Shown: positions 27,630 to 35,591 of the stretch, one piece after another
Position numbering within the stretch: position 1 is the stretch's first letter
How the letters are laid out: each line of letters begins with the position of its first letter
Assembly: GCF_024721175.1 (NCBI RefSeq)
Contig: NZ_CP099399.1
Location: forward strand, 558,001-622,000
DNA length: 64,000 bases
Direction: 5' to 3'
DNA from: Rhizobium sp. Pop5
GTDB lineage: Bacteria; Pseudomonadota; Alphaproteobacteria; Rhizobiales; Rhizobiaceae
The notes under the pieces: generated by a model
What the model was told of the DNA's origin: nothing
Databases searched by the model: none
Seen by the model: the letters and a program-made list of their open reading frames with translations, nothing else
Program-made: the position numbers and the translations under genes

Positions 27630-28994
27630 ATGATGAAATCGGCGGAATTAGCTTTCTTGACCGGCAGTCAGAATGAGCCGCAGGCAATGGCCTATACCGA
27701 TCCGTTGACCGGATTGGGAAACCGTAACCGCATGCGGGACAAGGTCCTGCAGATATCCGCCGAGCGAGCCAGCGATCCGGCGCCCTTTACCATCGGCATC
27801 GCCAACCTCGACAGCTTCAAACCCATCAACGATCTGTTCGGCTCCGCCGCCGGCGATGAGATCCTTTGCCAGGTCGCCCACCGCCTCAAGGCCTGCATTC
27901 CGGATGGTGCGTTGGTCACCCGCCATGATGGCGACGAATTCGCCTTCGTGCTGCCGCTGATTTTCGAACGGGCGAGCGCCGAGAAATTCGGCCAGATGAT
28001 CCGCGAGGTGCTGTCGGCTCCTTATGATCTCGGCGACCGCAACGTCCGTCTCTCAGCCTCCTTCGGCTTTTCCATCTATCCGTTCGCGGGCGAGGATTGC
28101 GAGGAACTGCTGAAGAGCGCCGAAACCGCGCTCTACCGTTCCAAGCGCCGCGGCCGTGGCCAGATTACCGTCTATTCGCGCGAGATCGCGCAAGAAATGA
28201 AGCGCGCCACGCAGTTGGAGCAGGCGCTCAGAAACGCCATCATATCAGACGCGATCGACGTGCATTTCCAGCCGATCGTCTCCTTGTCCAACAATCAGGT
28301 CGTCGGTTTCGAGGCGCTTGCCCGCTGGAACGATCCCGATCTCGGCTTCGTTTCCCCCGGTGTCTTCGTGCCGCTTGCCGAAGAGCGCGGCTTCATCGAC
28401 GCATTGTCGGAGGCGCTGCTGCGCAAGGCTGCAGAAGCCGCGCTTTCCTGGCCGCGCGACCTCTTCCTGTCGTTCAATCTTTCTTCGGCGCAGCTGATGG
28501 ACCCGGGCACGAGCAGCAGCGTCTTGTCGATCCTCGGCCGCGTCGGCCTCGATCCGCATCGCTTGGAACTGGAGATCACCGAGACCGCGGTGATGGGTTC
28601 AGCCGATACCGCTCATCGCATCATCGCCGATCTGCGCGCTGCCGGCGTGCGCATTTCGCTTGACGATTTCGGCACCGGGCAGTCGAGCCTCGGGCGCCTG
28701 CGCGACTTCATTTTCGACAAGATCAAGATCGACCGTGCCTTCGTTTCGCGCATCAATTCCGACCGTGCCTCCGAACACATAATCAAGGCGATCCTTGCCA
28801 TGTGCGAGGGCCTGGAATTGGAAGTCGTCGCCGAGGGAATCGAGGATTATGCTGAAGCCGTGAAATTGCGCACGCTGGGCTGCGGCATGGGGCAGGGCTA
28901 TCACTTCGGCCGGCCGGCGGATGGCATCGCCACGCTGCGCTTCCTGCACGAAAACTATTATGACCCAGCCGTGACCGAGCGCGTCAGCGCATAG
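27630..28994 (+). CDS. GGDEF-EAL protein, probable c-di-GMP phosphodiesterase
   Basis: A 454-residue soluble protein. The GGDEF domain (~20-180) has the active-site motif altered to RHDGDEF, so cyclase activity is doubtful. The EAL domain (~200-440) keeps GFEALARW, LEITETAVM, DDFGTGQSSLGRL, DKIKIDRAFV and VVAEGIED, which supply the metal-binding and catalytic residues. The net activity is therefore probably c-di-GMP hydrolysis, possibly with GTP sensing by the GGDEF part. There are no membrane segments. The start is ATG at 27630 or 27633. It is likely functionally tied to the PAS-receiver gene upstream. Confidence 0.92.
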   Translation: MMKSAELAFLTGSQNEPQAMAYTDPLTGLGNRNRMRDKVLQISAERASDPAPFTIGIANLDSFKPINDLFGSAAGDEILCQVAHRLKACIPDGALVTRHDGDEFAFVLPLIFERASAEKFGQMIREVLSAPYDLGDRNVRLSASFGFSIYPFAGEDCEELLKSAETALYRSKRRGRGQITVYSREIAQEMKRATQLEQALRNAIISDAIDVHFQPIVSLSNNQVVGFEALARWNDPDLGFVSPGVFVPLAEERGFIDALSEALLRKAAEAALSWPRDLFLSFNLSSAQLMDPGTSSSVLSILGRVGLDPHRLELEITETAVMGSADTAHRIIADLRAAGVRISLDDFGTGQSSLGRLRDFIFDKIKIDRAFVSRINSDRASEHIIKAILAMCEGLELEVVAEGIEDYAEAVKLRTLGCGMGQGYHFGRPADGIATLRFLHENYYDPAVTERVSA

Positions 28995-29025
28995 ACGAGA
29001 TGCCCGAGCCGTTCCATGAAGCAAA

Positions 29026-29053
29026 GCGATGGCGCCCCTAGGAGCGCCATCGC
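29026..29053. terminator. Hairpin between convergent EAL and PRC-barrel genes
   Basis: A 10-bp stem, GCGATGGCGC / GCGCCATCGC, with an 8-nt loop sits between two convergent stops. Read on the minus strand it is followed by CTTTG, so it probably ends the PRC-barrel transcript and may work in both directions. Confidence 0.65.
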
Positions 29054-29077
29054 CTACGCTATACTACCGTGCGCGGA

Positions 29078-29683
29078 TTACTTAGCCGTGGTCGAGCCGG
29101 TTGCTGTTGTATCGGTGCCGGGCGCCGGAGCCTTTTCGGCCGCCTGCATGGCCAGCGTCTTGAATTCAGGCGCGGCCTTAAGAGATTCGGCTGTTTCGCT
29201 GGTCGTCAGCTTGAGGCTGCCGTCCTGGGTGTTCTGGGCGACGGTGATCTTCTCCATTGGAACGGCGACGTCTTTCTCGCCGATGCCAAGGAAGCCACCG
29301 ACACCGACGATCGCAGCAACGATGCCACCGTCCTTCTTGAGGATCAGGTCGTTGATGCTGCCGATGCTTTCATTTTTACCGTTATAGACCGACTGGCCGA
29401 TATAGGTATTGGCGCTGATCTGGTCCGCAGCCTGCTCGGTCAAATAGCCGGCCTGAGCCGTGTCGGCCGTCGGTGCCGGGGCCGGAGCCTGTGCGGCATC
29501 GCCCGCGGGCTTGGTGACATCAGGGGTTACCGGCGGCTTGGGTGCTGCCGGATCAGCCGGAGCTGCCTGCGTCGGAGCGGCGGGATCCGCAGGTTTCGGC
29601 GCCGTCTGCGAGAATGCCGCCGGTGCGAAAGCCGTGGCAAACAGAGCGCCAGCGGCAACGGTCGTCAGAAGTTTGCTTGTCAT
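29078..29683 (-). CDS. Secreted PRC-barrel domain protein
   Basis: A 201-residue exported protein. The Sec signal peptide ends around AFAPAAFSQ|TA (~residue 26). A Pro/Ala-rich linker follows (~27-75), then a PRC-barrel-like domain (~85-160: ISANTYIGQSVYNGKNESIG, INDLILKKDGGIVAAIVGVGG, VAVPMEKITVAQ). The C-terminal tail is Ala/Thr-rich. Likely periplasmic; rhizobia carry several such proteins and their function is poorly defined, with stress-linked roles suggested for relatives. Confidence 0.83.
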   Translation of the reverse strand: MTSKLLTTVAAGALFATAFAPAAFSQTAPKPADPAAPTQAAPADPAAPKPPVTPDVTKPAGDAAQAPAPAPTADTAQAGYLTEQAADQISANTYIGQSVYNGKNESIGSINDLILKKDGGIVAAIVGVGGFLGIGEKDVAVPMEKITVAQNTQDGSLKLTTSETAESLKAAPEFKTLAMQAAEKAPAPGTDTTATGSTTAK

Positions 29684-29863
29684 TTCGAACCTACCTTTTC
29701 ATTTCCCTGGAGTAATTGCTGACCCGGCAAGGCCCGTTTTGGACATGCTTGCCGCGCCGGTTCGAAGAGGAAATGACTGGTGTGCCGATTGGTTCCGGCT
29801 GAAAACACGGAAAATTTCTCGATTCTCACGGAACTTTTATCGATAAGCCGGCGGCAAAATGCA

Positions 29864-29890
29864 GAAAGGCGCCTCAGTCTGAAGCGCCTC
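29864..29890 (-). terminator. Terminator of the galactonate-type operon
   Basis: On the minus strand, 24 bp beyond the SMP-30 stop, AGGCGC and GCGCCT form a stem with additional TTCAG/CTGAG pairing inside, followed by TTTCT. Confidence 0.6.
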
Positions 29891-29913
29891 TCGTTGCTAC
29901 GGGCAAGGGATGT

Positions 29914-30801
29914 TCAGATCACGTAGACGGGGTCGAATATGCCCTTGACCTCGATGCCGAGCTCAAGAAGTGCGCCGGCGCTGGGCTGCGCCGAACGCGC
30001 ATCTTCATCAAGCCCTTCCCAGGCGGTGGTCACCGCCAGCCGGTCGGCGCTGGCGCCGATGAAGGCGGGGCAGGAGGGCTGGACGGCCGGAACCTTGTAG
30101 CGTGAGATGCGCAGGCCATCGGGATTGTAGCGGTCGACGACGCCGGCGCCCCAGCGCGCGTTCCAGATATAGCCGTCGGCATCGACCACTGAGCCGTCGA
30201 TATCGCCGGGCTCGTTCATGCTGTCAACGAGCACGATCGGCTCGCCCGAGGGCAGGCCGGTCTGCGGATCGACCATGACGCGCATCAGCCGGTTGATACG
30301 GGAATCTGTATAATAGCCGATCGTGCCGTCAGGCGAAAAGCAGATGGAATTCGGGATACTGATGCCGTTGAAGATCTTCGTCACCTTGCCGCCGGCGACA
30401 TGATAAATGGCGCCGGCCTGGTTTTCCGCCCGCTTGCTCATCGTGCCGATCCAGAGCGCGCCGGAGGGATGGGTGCGGCCGTCGTTCGAACGGTTTTCCG
30501 GCTTGTCGTTTTCGAGCGCGGCGTAGAAAGTGAGATTGCCGCTTGCCACGTCGCGTACGAAAAGCCCTTCCTCCGTCGCGATCAGCTGCCGTCCGGCGTC
30601 GATACGGGCCAGCACGCTTGCCATGACGGGAAGCGGATGCACCTTCTTCTGCCCTGAGGAAAGATTGAGCTCATGCAGTTCCTTGCCTAAGATGTTGAAC
30701 CACCAGACGGTATTGCTGTCCGGGTCATAGGTAGGGCCTTCGCCGAGAACGGAATTGGTGTTGCAAAGGGTCTTGCCTTCGAACTCGTAGATGTCGGTCA
30801 T
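29914..30801 (-). CDS. SMP-30/gluconolactonase family lactonase
   Basis: A 295-residue six-bladed beta-propeller lactonase. Metal-ligand regions are visible: LGEGPTYDPDSNTVWWFN with the first Glu, NDGRTHPSGALWIGTMS, PNSICFSPDG, and DIDGSVVDADGYIWNARWG. It probably opens the sugar lactone made by the upstream SDR gene product. The ATG at 30801 (MTDIYEFEG) lies 4 bp after the dgoA stop, so it is the last gene of a tight four-gene operon. An upstream frame of 20 residues is not family-like. Confidence 0.9.
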   Translation of the reverse strand: MTDIYEFEGKTLCNTNSVLGEGPTYDPDSNTVWWFNILGKELHELNLSSGQKKVHPLPVMASVLARIDAGRQLIATEEGLFVRDVASGNLTFYAALENDKPENRSNDGRTHPSGALWIGTMSKRAENQAGAIYHVAGGKVTKIFNGISIPNSICFSPDGTIGYYTDSRINRLMRVMVDPQTGLPSGEPIVLVDSMNEPGDIDGSVVDADGYIWNARWGAGVVDRYNPDGLRISRYKVPAVQPSCPAFIGASADRLAVTTAWEGLDEDARSAQPSAGALLELGIEVKGIFDPVYVI

Positions 30802-30805
30802 ACGC

Positions 30806-31438
30806 TCACGCTCCCGTAGCTGCATCATAGGCGTAAATGGTCGCCTTGGCGCGCTCGGCAACCTCTGCCGCGGTCATTCCCGGTTTGTAGATGCTGGTGC
30901 CGAGGCCGAAGGAGAAGATGCCGGCCTTGGTATAATCGGCGAAATTCTTGTCCGACACACCGCCGACGGCGGCGATGACCAGCTCCGGCGGCAGGATGGC
31001 CCGGATCGCGGTGATTCCGGAAGGGCCGAGCACGCTGGCGGGAAAGAATTTGAGGCCCGTGGCGCCGGCACGCGCTGCAGCCAGCGCTTCGGTCGGCGTA
31101 AAGACACCAGGCATCGTCACCATGCCGTATTCACGCGCCCGGATGATCACCTCCGGCTCGACATTCGGCGTGACGAGCAGTTTGCCACCGGCCGCATTGA
31201 GGCTGTCGACCGCCTCGACCGTCAGTACGGTGCCGGCGCCGATCAGCACCTCTGCCGGCGCCATCTTCGCGGCGATCTCGATGGATTTGAACGGCTCCGG
31301 CGAATTCAGCGGGATTTCGATCGCCGTCAGGCCGTTTTCGATCAGGGCGCCGACGACGCTCTCGGTCTCTTCAGGCCGGATGCCGCGAAGGATGGCGATC
31401 AGCGGGCGCTTCATGTCGGGGAAGGGGATACGGTTCAT
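30806..31438 (-). CDS. dgoA: 2-dehydro-3-deoxy-6-phosphogalactonate aldolase
   Basis: A 210-residue class I KDPG/KDPGal aldolase that splits KDPGal to pyruvate and glyceraldehyde-3-phosphate. LIAILRGIRPEE with the conserved catalytic Glu/Arg region opens the barrel. IGAGTVLTVE, LVTPNVEPEVI, TPTEALAAARAGATGLKFFP with the Schiff-base Lys, and AVGGVSDKNF follow. The adjacent dgoK supports the galactonate rather than gluconate assignment. The longer frame upstream (to 31615) overlaps dgoK and is discarded. Confidence 0.92.
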   Translation of the reverse strand: MNRIPFPDMKRPLIAILRGIRPEETESVVGALIENGLTAIEIPLNSPEPFKSIEIAAKMAPAEVLIGAGTVLTVEAVDSLNAAGGKLLVTPNVEPEVIIRAREYGMVTMPGVFTPTEALAAARAGATGLKFFPASVLGPSGITAIRAILPPELVIAAVGGVSDKNFADYTKAGIFSFGLGTSIYKPGMTAAEVAERAKATIYAYDAATGA

Positions 31439-31451
31439 CGTGTCAGCTTTC

Positions 31452-32369
31452 TCAGTTCGGCCAGATGGCTTCGGCGGCGGCCGAAAGCCCGCGGCGCACG
31501 GCGGCGTCGGCGTCGATGGCGGTGAAGGCAAGGGAGAGAGTTCTAAAGGCCTGTTCATAGAGCGCTTGCAGGCGCCCGGAGGCGACGAGCGTAATACCGG
31601 TGCCGGCTGGCGCATTCTGCAGCGCCCCGGCGATCTCGAGCCCGATCAGCGTGCCGGAAAGCCGGGCTTGCGCGGCAGCGGCAGAAATCCCGTGCAGCAG
31701 TTGGCCCGAGCGGGCGGTAAACAGCAGGTTTGAGGCAAGCGCCGGGCGCGCGAATGCGGCGGACACCGCCGCCTCGAAGGCGGCCGCATCCGTCGGTTGC
31801 TCCTCGGCACCGGCAACGGCATGCGACAGGATCGTGTGCTTGCTGACCGCATCGAAAAGTTCGCCGGTCATGAAGGTCGAGAAGCCGGTAACCCTGTCGT
31901 CCACCACATGCACCCATTTCGAATGGGTGCCCGGCATGCAGACCGCCTGCGCTCCGGAGCTTGCGGAGCCAAGCGCGCCGAGAATCTGGGTTTCCTCGCC
32001 GCGCATGACGTCGGGAGCGGCGATATCCCGCTGGGCAAGGCCCGGCAAAATGCGGATGTCGCGGCTTTCCCCGGGCACGGACACGGCCCCGGTCAGGATA
32101 GAGGCAAGGGATGCCGGCACGTCGATATAACCGGCCTCGATCCAGCCCTGCCTTGCGCCCGCCATGCCGCAGATGATGACCGGCAGGTTTTCCGGCGCCT
32201 CGACGGCGGCAAGATGGCCGGCAAGCACTTGGGAAAAGCCGGTCTTTGCAGCGCTCGTCATGCCTTCGCCGCTGCGGCGCTCGGCAAGGATGCCGCCGTC
32301 CTTGCCGATCAGCCAGAGCCTGAAGCTGCTGGTGCCCCAGTCCACCGCGACATAAGCGGGATTAGCCAT
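31452..32369 (-). CDS. dgoK: 2-dehydro-3-deoxygalactonokinase
   Basis: A 305-residue DgoK, which phosphorylates 2-keto-3-deoxygalactonate at C6. The ASKHA-like kinase N-terminus VAVDWGTSSFRLWLI, the IICGMAGARQGW segment and PGTHSKWVHVVDDRV are family hallmarks. The start ATG at 32369 overlaps the SDR stop by one base (TAATG), so translation is coupled. A gap of 13 bp separates it from dgoA. Confidence 0.93.
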   Translation of the reverse strand: MANPAYVAVDWGTSSFRLWLIGKDGGILAERRSGEGMTSAAKTGFSQVLAGHLAAVEAPENLPVIICGMAGARQGWIEAGYIDVPASLASILTGAVSVPGESRDIRILPGLAQRDIAAPDVMRGEETQILGALGSASSGAQAVCMPGTHSKWVHVVDDRVTGFSTFMTGELFDAVSKHTILSHAVAGAEEQPTDAAAFEAAVSAAFARPALASNLLFTARSGQLLHGISAAAAQARLSGTLIGLEIAGALQNAPAGTGITLVASGRLQALYEQAFRTLSLAFTAIDADAAVRRGLSAAAEAIWPN

Positions 32370-33139
32370 TACAGAACGCCTCCATCGACAATCAGAGACT
32401 GAGCGGTCACTCCAGCCGCGCAGTCGGATGCAAGAAACAGGCAGGGACCGACGATCGCATCGGCCGTGAGTGGGACTTTCAGACACTGCTGCTCCACCGA
32501 GCGCGCGATACTCTCCTCGGTCAGCCAGAGCTGCATCTGCCGTTCGGTGACGACCATGCCGGGAAGGATGCAGTTGACCCGGATATTCTCCGACCCGAGC
32601 CTGCCGGCCATGCTTTTCGTCAACCCGACGACAGCTGCCTTGGCGGCCGCATAGGAGGGAAAACCACCCATGTTCAGCTTGAAGGCGATCGATGACATAT
32701 TGACGATCGCCCCGCCGCCGGCAGCCCGCATCGACGGCGCCACCGCTTGCGACGTAAAGAATACGTGCCGCAGGTTGACCGCCTGGTTATTGTCCCAATA
32801 GGCTTCGGTCACCTCGTCGAATTCATGGCGGTCGTCCCAGGCGGCATTGTTGACGAGAACGCGGATCGGCCCGGAGGCCGCAACGACGCGATCGACCACA
32901 GCACGGATCGCCCCGACGTCGCGCAGGTCGGCATGATGAAAGGAGACAGGATGCGTCGTCTCCCGTGACAGCCTCTCGGCAAGCGCGCTGCCTGCGGCCT
33001 CTGCGATATCGATGAAGGAGACCTTGGCGCCCTGCCGGGCAAAACCTTCGACGATCGCAGCACCTATGCCCGACCCGCCGCCGGTCACGAGCACGGTGCG
33101 ATCTCTGAACTCGGGAAATTCTGCTGGCATTGCGGTCAC
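32369..33139 (-). CDS. SDR-family sugar dehydrogenase (probable galactose/aldose 1-dehydrogenase)
   Basis: A roughly 256-residue short-chain dehydrogenase. The NAD(P)-binding motif is VTGGGSGIGAAI, followed by NNAAWDD, catalytic Ser in IVNMSSIAF, and YxxxK in SYAAAKAAVVG. The operon context suggests oxidation of D-galactose or a related aldose to its lactone. Start: GTG at 33139 has GGAGGAAAC at ideal distance; ATG codons at 33130 and 33163 are alternatives. It is the first gene of the operon and divergent from the IclR gene. Confidence 0.85.
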   Translation of the reverse strand: MTAMPAEFPEFRDRTVLVTGGGSGIGAAIVEGFARQGAKVSFIDIAEAAGSALAERLSRETTHPVSFHHADLRDVGAIRAVVDRVVAASGPIRVLVNNAAWDDRHEFDEVTEAYWDNNQAVNLRHVFFTSQAVAPSMRAAGGGAIVNMSSIAFKLNMGGFPSYAAAKAAVVGLTKSMAGRLGSENIRVNCILPGMVVTERQMQLWLTEESIARSVEQQCLKVPLTADAIVGPCLFLASDCAAGVTAQSLIVDGGVL

Positions 33140-33157
33140 CGTTTCCTCCGGCGATAG

Positions 33158-33172
33158 TTCCATTATTTGGAA
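33158..33172. promoter_or_regulatory. Candidate IclR-type operator
   Basis: The perfect inverted repeat TTCCA-TTATT-TGGAA lies in the AT-rich spacer between the SDR operon and the divergent IclR gene, with a further TGGAATTATCGAATT sequence about 16 bp on. IclR-family regulators typically bind such palindromes between themselves and their target operon. Confidence 0.5.
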
Positions 33173-33235
33173 CATAATTTGACTATATGGAATTATCGAA
33201 TTATGCTGCCCTCTCTGTCAAGGGCGGGAGAGCCG

Positions 33236-34033
33236 ATGAATTCAGACGTCGGAATGATGGCGCAGACACGCGATACCGGCACACTCGGCAAGCTGATGGC
33301 TCTGCTCGATCTCGTCACCCATGCGGACGCCCCGTTGCGTTTCACCGATATCCTCTCCCTTGCCGGCCAGCCGCGCGGCACGCTGCATCGCCAGCTGAGC
33401 CACCTGGTGGAGGAAGGGTTGCTGGAGCTCGACGGCGACGGACGTTACGCCCCCGGCCTGCGCCTTCTCGATTTCGCCGCGCGCAGCTGGGCGCGCAACG
33501 AATTCCGTCTCATAGCCGAACCGCACCTCGCCGAGCTGCAGCAGGCGACCGGCGAGACCGTGCATCTCGGCGTTCTCAGGGGTTCCTCGATCATCTATCT
33601 GGATAAGGTCGAAGGCCGCCAGCCGGTGCGCATGTATTCGCAGATCGGCAACGCTTCCCCCTGTTATTGCACTGGAGTCGGCAAAGCCGCTCTCTCCAGG
33701 CTTCCGGCCGAAAGCCTCGCCAATCTGCTGGCCGGTTTGAGCTTCACCCGGTTTACCGCCTCTACGCATGTTTCGGCGGAAACTCTGCTTGTCGAGATCC
33801 GCGAGATTGCCGATCTGGGTTATGCCTTAGACCGCGAAGAACATGAGGCCGGCATCCGTTGCATCGCCGCGCCGATCTGGTCGGAGGACCGCACTTTTGT
33901 TGGCGGTGTTTCGATTACTGGTCCGGCCTATCGGTTGTCGATGGAACTTCTGCGCCAGTGGGCCGTTCCAGTTCAGCTGGCGGCAGAAAGGATCATGGAG
34001 GGTATGCGTATCCGTCTGGGCCCGCGCCGCTGA
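33236..34033 (+). CDS. IclR-family transcriptional regulator
   Basis: A 265-residue IclR regulator. The N-terminal winged helix is at ~15-75 (LGKLMALLDLVTHADAPLRF, DILSLAGQPRGTLHRQLSHL). The C-terminal effector domain has GETVHLGVLRGSSIIYLDKV, the CTGVGKAAL loop, and GIRCIAAPIW near the end. The start at 33236 (MNSDVGMM) has GGGCGGGAGAG upstream; the longer frame has no family support. It probably represses the divergent dgo operon and is relieved by a pathway intermediate. Confidence 0.93.
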   Translation: MNSDVGMMAQTRDTGTLGKLMALLDLVTHADAPLRFTDILSLAGQPRGTLHRQLSHLVEEGLLELDGDGRYAPGLRLLDFAARSWARNEFRLIAEPHLAELQQATGETVHLGVLRGSSIIYLDKVEGRQPVRMYSQIGNASPCYCTGVGKAALSRLPAESLANLLAGLSFTRFTASTHVSAETLLVEIREIADLGYALDREEHEAGIRCIAAPIWSEDRTFVGGVSITGPAYRLSMELLRQWAVPVQLAAERIMEGMRIRLGPRR

Positions 34034-34279
34034 TGTGCCTCTTTGCTGGACGCGATCGCAGAGCATGCTTATGATGAGCGCGATATTGAGATTTGGCGGC
34101 GAATCACCACAACTGCAAATAGTCCGTGAAATCTGCAACCATTTACCGGCCGAACGCTTCACGCCGAGGCCCATTCCATTTGATCAATCAGCGATCGTCA
34201 TTCCGGGAAGCATCGAGCCGGCCGCAGGGCAGGTTTCGTGAACGGTTTGCCGGCCCCGCGCCGAAAATGAAGAAATGTG

Positions 34280-35014
34280 ATGGCACCCTTGTCGCAAACA
34301 TCCCGGAATGAAGACGACTACGTCGAGGAAATAGCGGGTCTGAAGACCCAGTTCGATATTTTCCGTTTCATGAAGCGTGTGACGGAGGACTATCGCTGCC
34401 GTGCCTTCATGGTCCTCAACCTGCCGCCGATCACCTCCTACGATCTTCAGGGCAGCACGGTCATCACCAGCTGGCCGGCCGAACTACTGGCGATCTACGA
34501 CCAGGAGGCCTTGATGGTGAACAGTCCCGTTCTTCGGCGGCTCAGAACATCCACGCGGCCCTTTCTCTACGACATGACGCGGTCTGAATGGTCGCGAGAC
34601 GATGGCAAGTCCGCCCTCGTCGCCGGCTTGTTCGAACGTTTCAAGATGATGCGGTGCGCCTATTTCCCGACGCATGAGCCGTCTGGCCTGCGCGGCGCCG
34701 TCTCCTTTGCCGGCGACCGCGAACCCTTCAGCCCCGTGGAGATGCGGGAGCTCTGCTATATCGCCATCCATGTCTTCGACAGGCTCGCCGAGATCCGCCA
34801 TCTCGACACGCGCATGACCGATACGCTGACGGACCGCGAGATCGATTGCCTCAACTGGACGGCGGCCGGCAAGACCAGCGCCGAAATCGCCGAAATCCTT
34901 GCGCTGTCCGAACACACGGTCAATCACTACCTTAACCGCGCCACCAAGAAGCTCGATACGGTGAACCGCACCCAGGCCGTCGCCAAGGCGCTGCGGATCG
35001 GCCTGATCAAATAA
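34280..35014 (+). CDS. LuxR-type regulator (solo) with autoinducer-binding-like domain
   Basis: A 244-residue protein with an N-terminal autoinducer-binding-like domain (~20-165) and a C-terminal GerE/LuxR HTH (~180-243: LTDREIDCLNWTAAGKTSAEIAEIL, then SEHTVNHYLNRATKKLDTVNR). No luxI-type synthase is in the window. By eye-alignment to TraR-like proteins, Tyr61 is kept but the positions of Trp57, Asp70 and Trp85 read Leu, Ser and Tyr. The ligand may therefore not be a standard homoserine lactone. The ATG at 34280 is preferred to GTG at 34277. The 246-bp region upstream shows no gene. Confidence 0.88.
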   Translation: MAPLSQTSRNEDDYVEEIAGLKTQFDIFRFMKRVTEDYRCRAFMVLNLPPITSYDLQGSTVITSWPAELLAIYDQEALMVNSPVLRRLRTSTRPFLYDMTRSEWSRDDGKSALVAGLFERFKMMRCAYFPTHEPSGLRGAVSFAGDREPFSPVEMRELCYIAIHVFDRLAEIRHLDTRMTDTLTDREIDCLNWTAAGKTSAEIAEILALSEHTVNHYLNRATKKLDTVNRTQAVAKALRIGLIK

Positions 35015-35123
35015 GTTGCAAAAGGAGCGGCGTGCTTTCGCCGTTCGCCCAGCGCATAGGCAGGTTTTTCCAGCAAAAGGGCAATTCCTTGCGGGTTTGG
35101 CCTGTTCCACGCTGATTTTCCAT

Positions 35124-35140
35124 CTGGCACGCTTTCTGCA
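35124..35140 (+). promoter_or_regulatory. Sigma-54-like promoter
   Basis: CTGGCACGCTTTCTGCA matches the RpoN consensus YTGGCACG-N4-TTGCW except one base. The invariant GG (35126-35127) and GC (35138-35139) dinucleotides are 10 bp apart as required. A start of transcription about 35150 would place it just upstream of the 26-codon frame at 35173. The element also lies in a TCTGGCA ... TGCCAGA inverted repeat. Confidence 0.55.
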
Positions 35141-35172
35141 TCTCCTTTGCCAGAGGTCCAGAGGGGACTTTG

Positions 35173-35253
35173 ATGACCAGCGCCAGGAAATGGCGCGGCC
35201 GAAACACCGCTGCCGACGCCGATGCCGCTTCTCCGGTACTTCGGTGTCGGTAG
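35173..35253 (+). CDS. Possible 26-residue small protein
   Basis: ATG at 35173 is preceded at 5 bp by GAGGGGA, one of the better Shine-Dalgarno sequences in the window. It opens a 26-codon frame ending in TAG, with an Arg-rich start (MTSARKWRGRN), an Ala/Asp middle and the end SPVLRCR. It lies directly downstream of the sigma-54-like promoter. I recognise no homologue. It could be a small peptide, a leader peptide for the structured RNA downstream, or chance. Confidence 0.35.
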   Translation: MTSARKWRGRNTAADADAASPVLRCR

Positions 35254-35378
35254 CGGTTGTTGCGTTTTGGCACCGCCTATTGCGCAGCTGTTCAAGATTC
35301 CGGCTTCTCCGTCATTTTTTTCTGGCCTTTTTCCCAGCTTACTCTAGTTCGCCCGCATTGCGCCGGTTCCAGGGGAGA

Positions 35379-35428
35379 CCGTTGCGGCCATCAGGGCGAA
35401 AGCCCGGCGGACTTGATGGCCGCAACGG
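35379..35428 (+). ncRNA. Strong nested RNA hairpin (unidentified)
   Basis: A perfect 14-bp outer stem (CCGTTGCGGCCATC with GATGGCCGCAACGG) encloses a second hairpin, GGGC-GAAA-GCCC, with a GNRA tetraloop. ATTTTT follows about 7 bases later. The form fits an sRNA 3' end/terminator or a structured leader. It lies ~190 bp upstream of mrp. The type is uncertain; I do not match it to a named RNA family. Confidence 0.45.
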
Positions 35429-35522
35429 AATGCCGATTTTTCCGCTGCTCTCCTGGCACCCCGCAAATCGATTTTCCTGCCGATGATTTTGTTTGGCGAA
35501 GGCGTGCGTCTCCACTATCTCT

Positions 35523-35591
35523 ACTGCATAATTTTAGCCTTGATCGGGATCGATCAAGGCTAAAATTATGCAGTGATTTAAAGTGCTACAG
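35523..35591. repeat. 24-bp perfect palindrome plus rhizobial repeat (copy 2)
   Basis: Arms 35523-35546 and 35551-35574 are exact reverse complements with a 4-nt GGAT loop. The right arm runs into the AAATTATGCAG ... GTGCTACAG motif shared with 25625-25653. The end is 25 bp from the mrp ATG, so it is in the mrp leader. A cruciform or long hairpin is expected. Confidence 0.75.
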
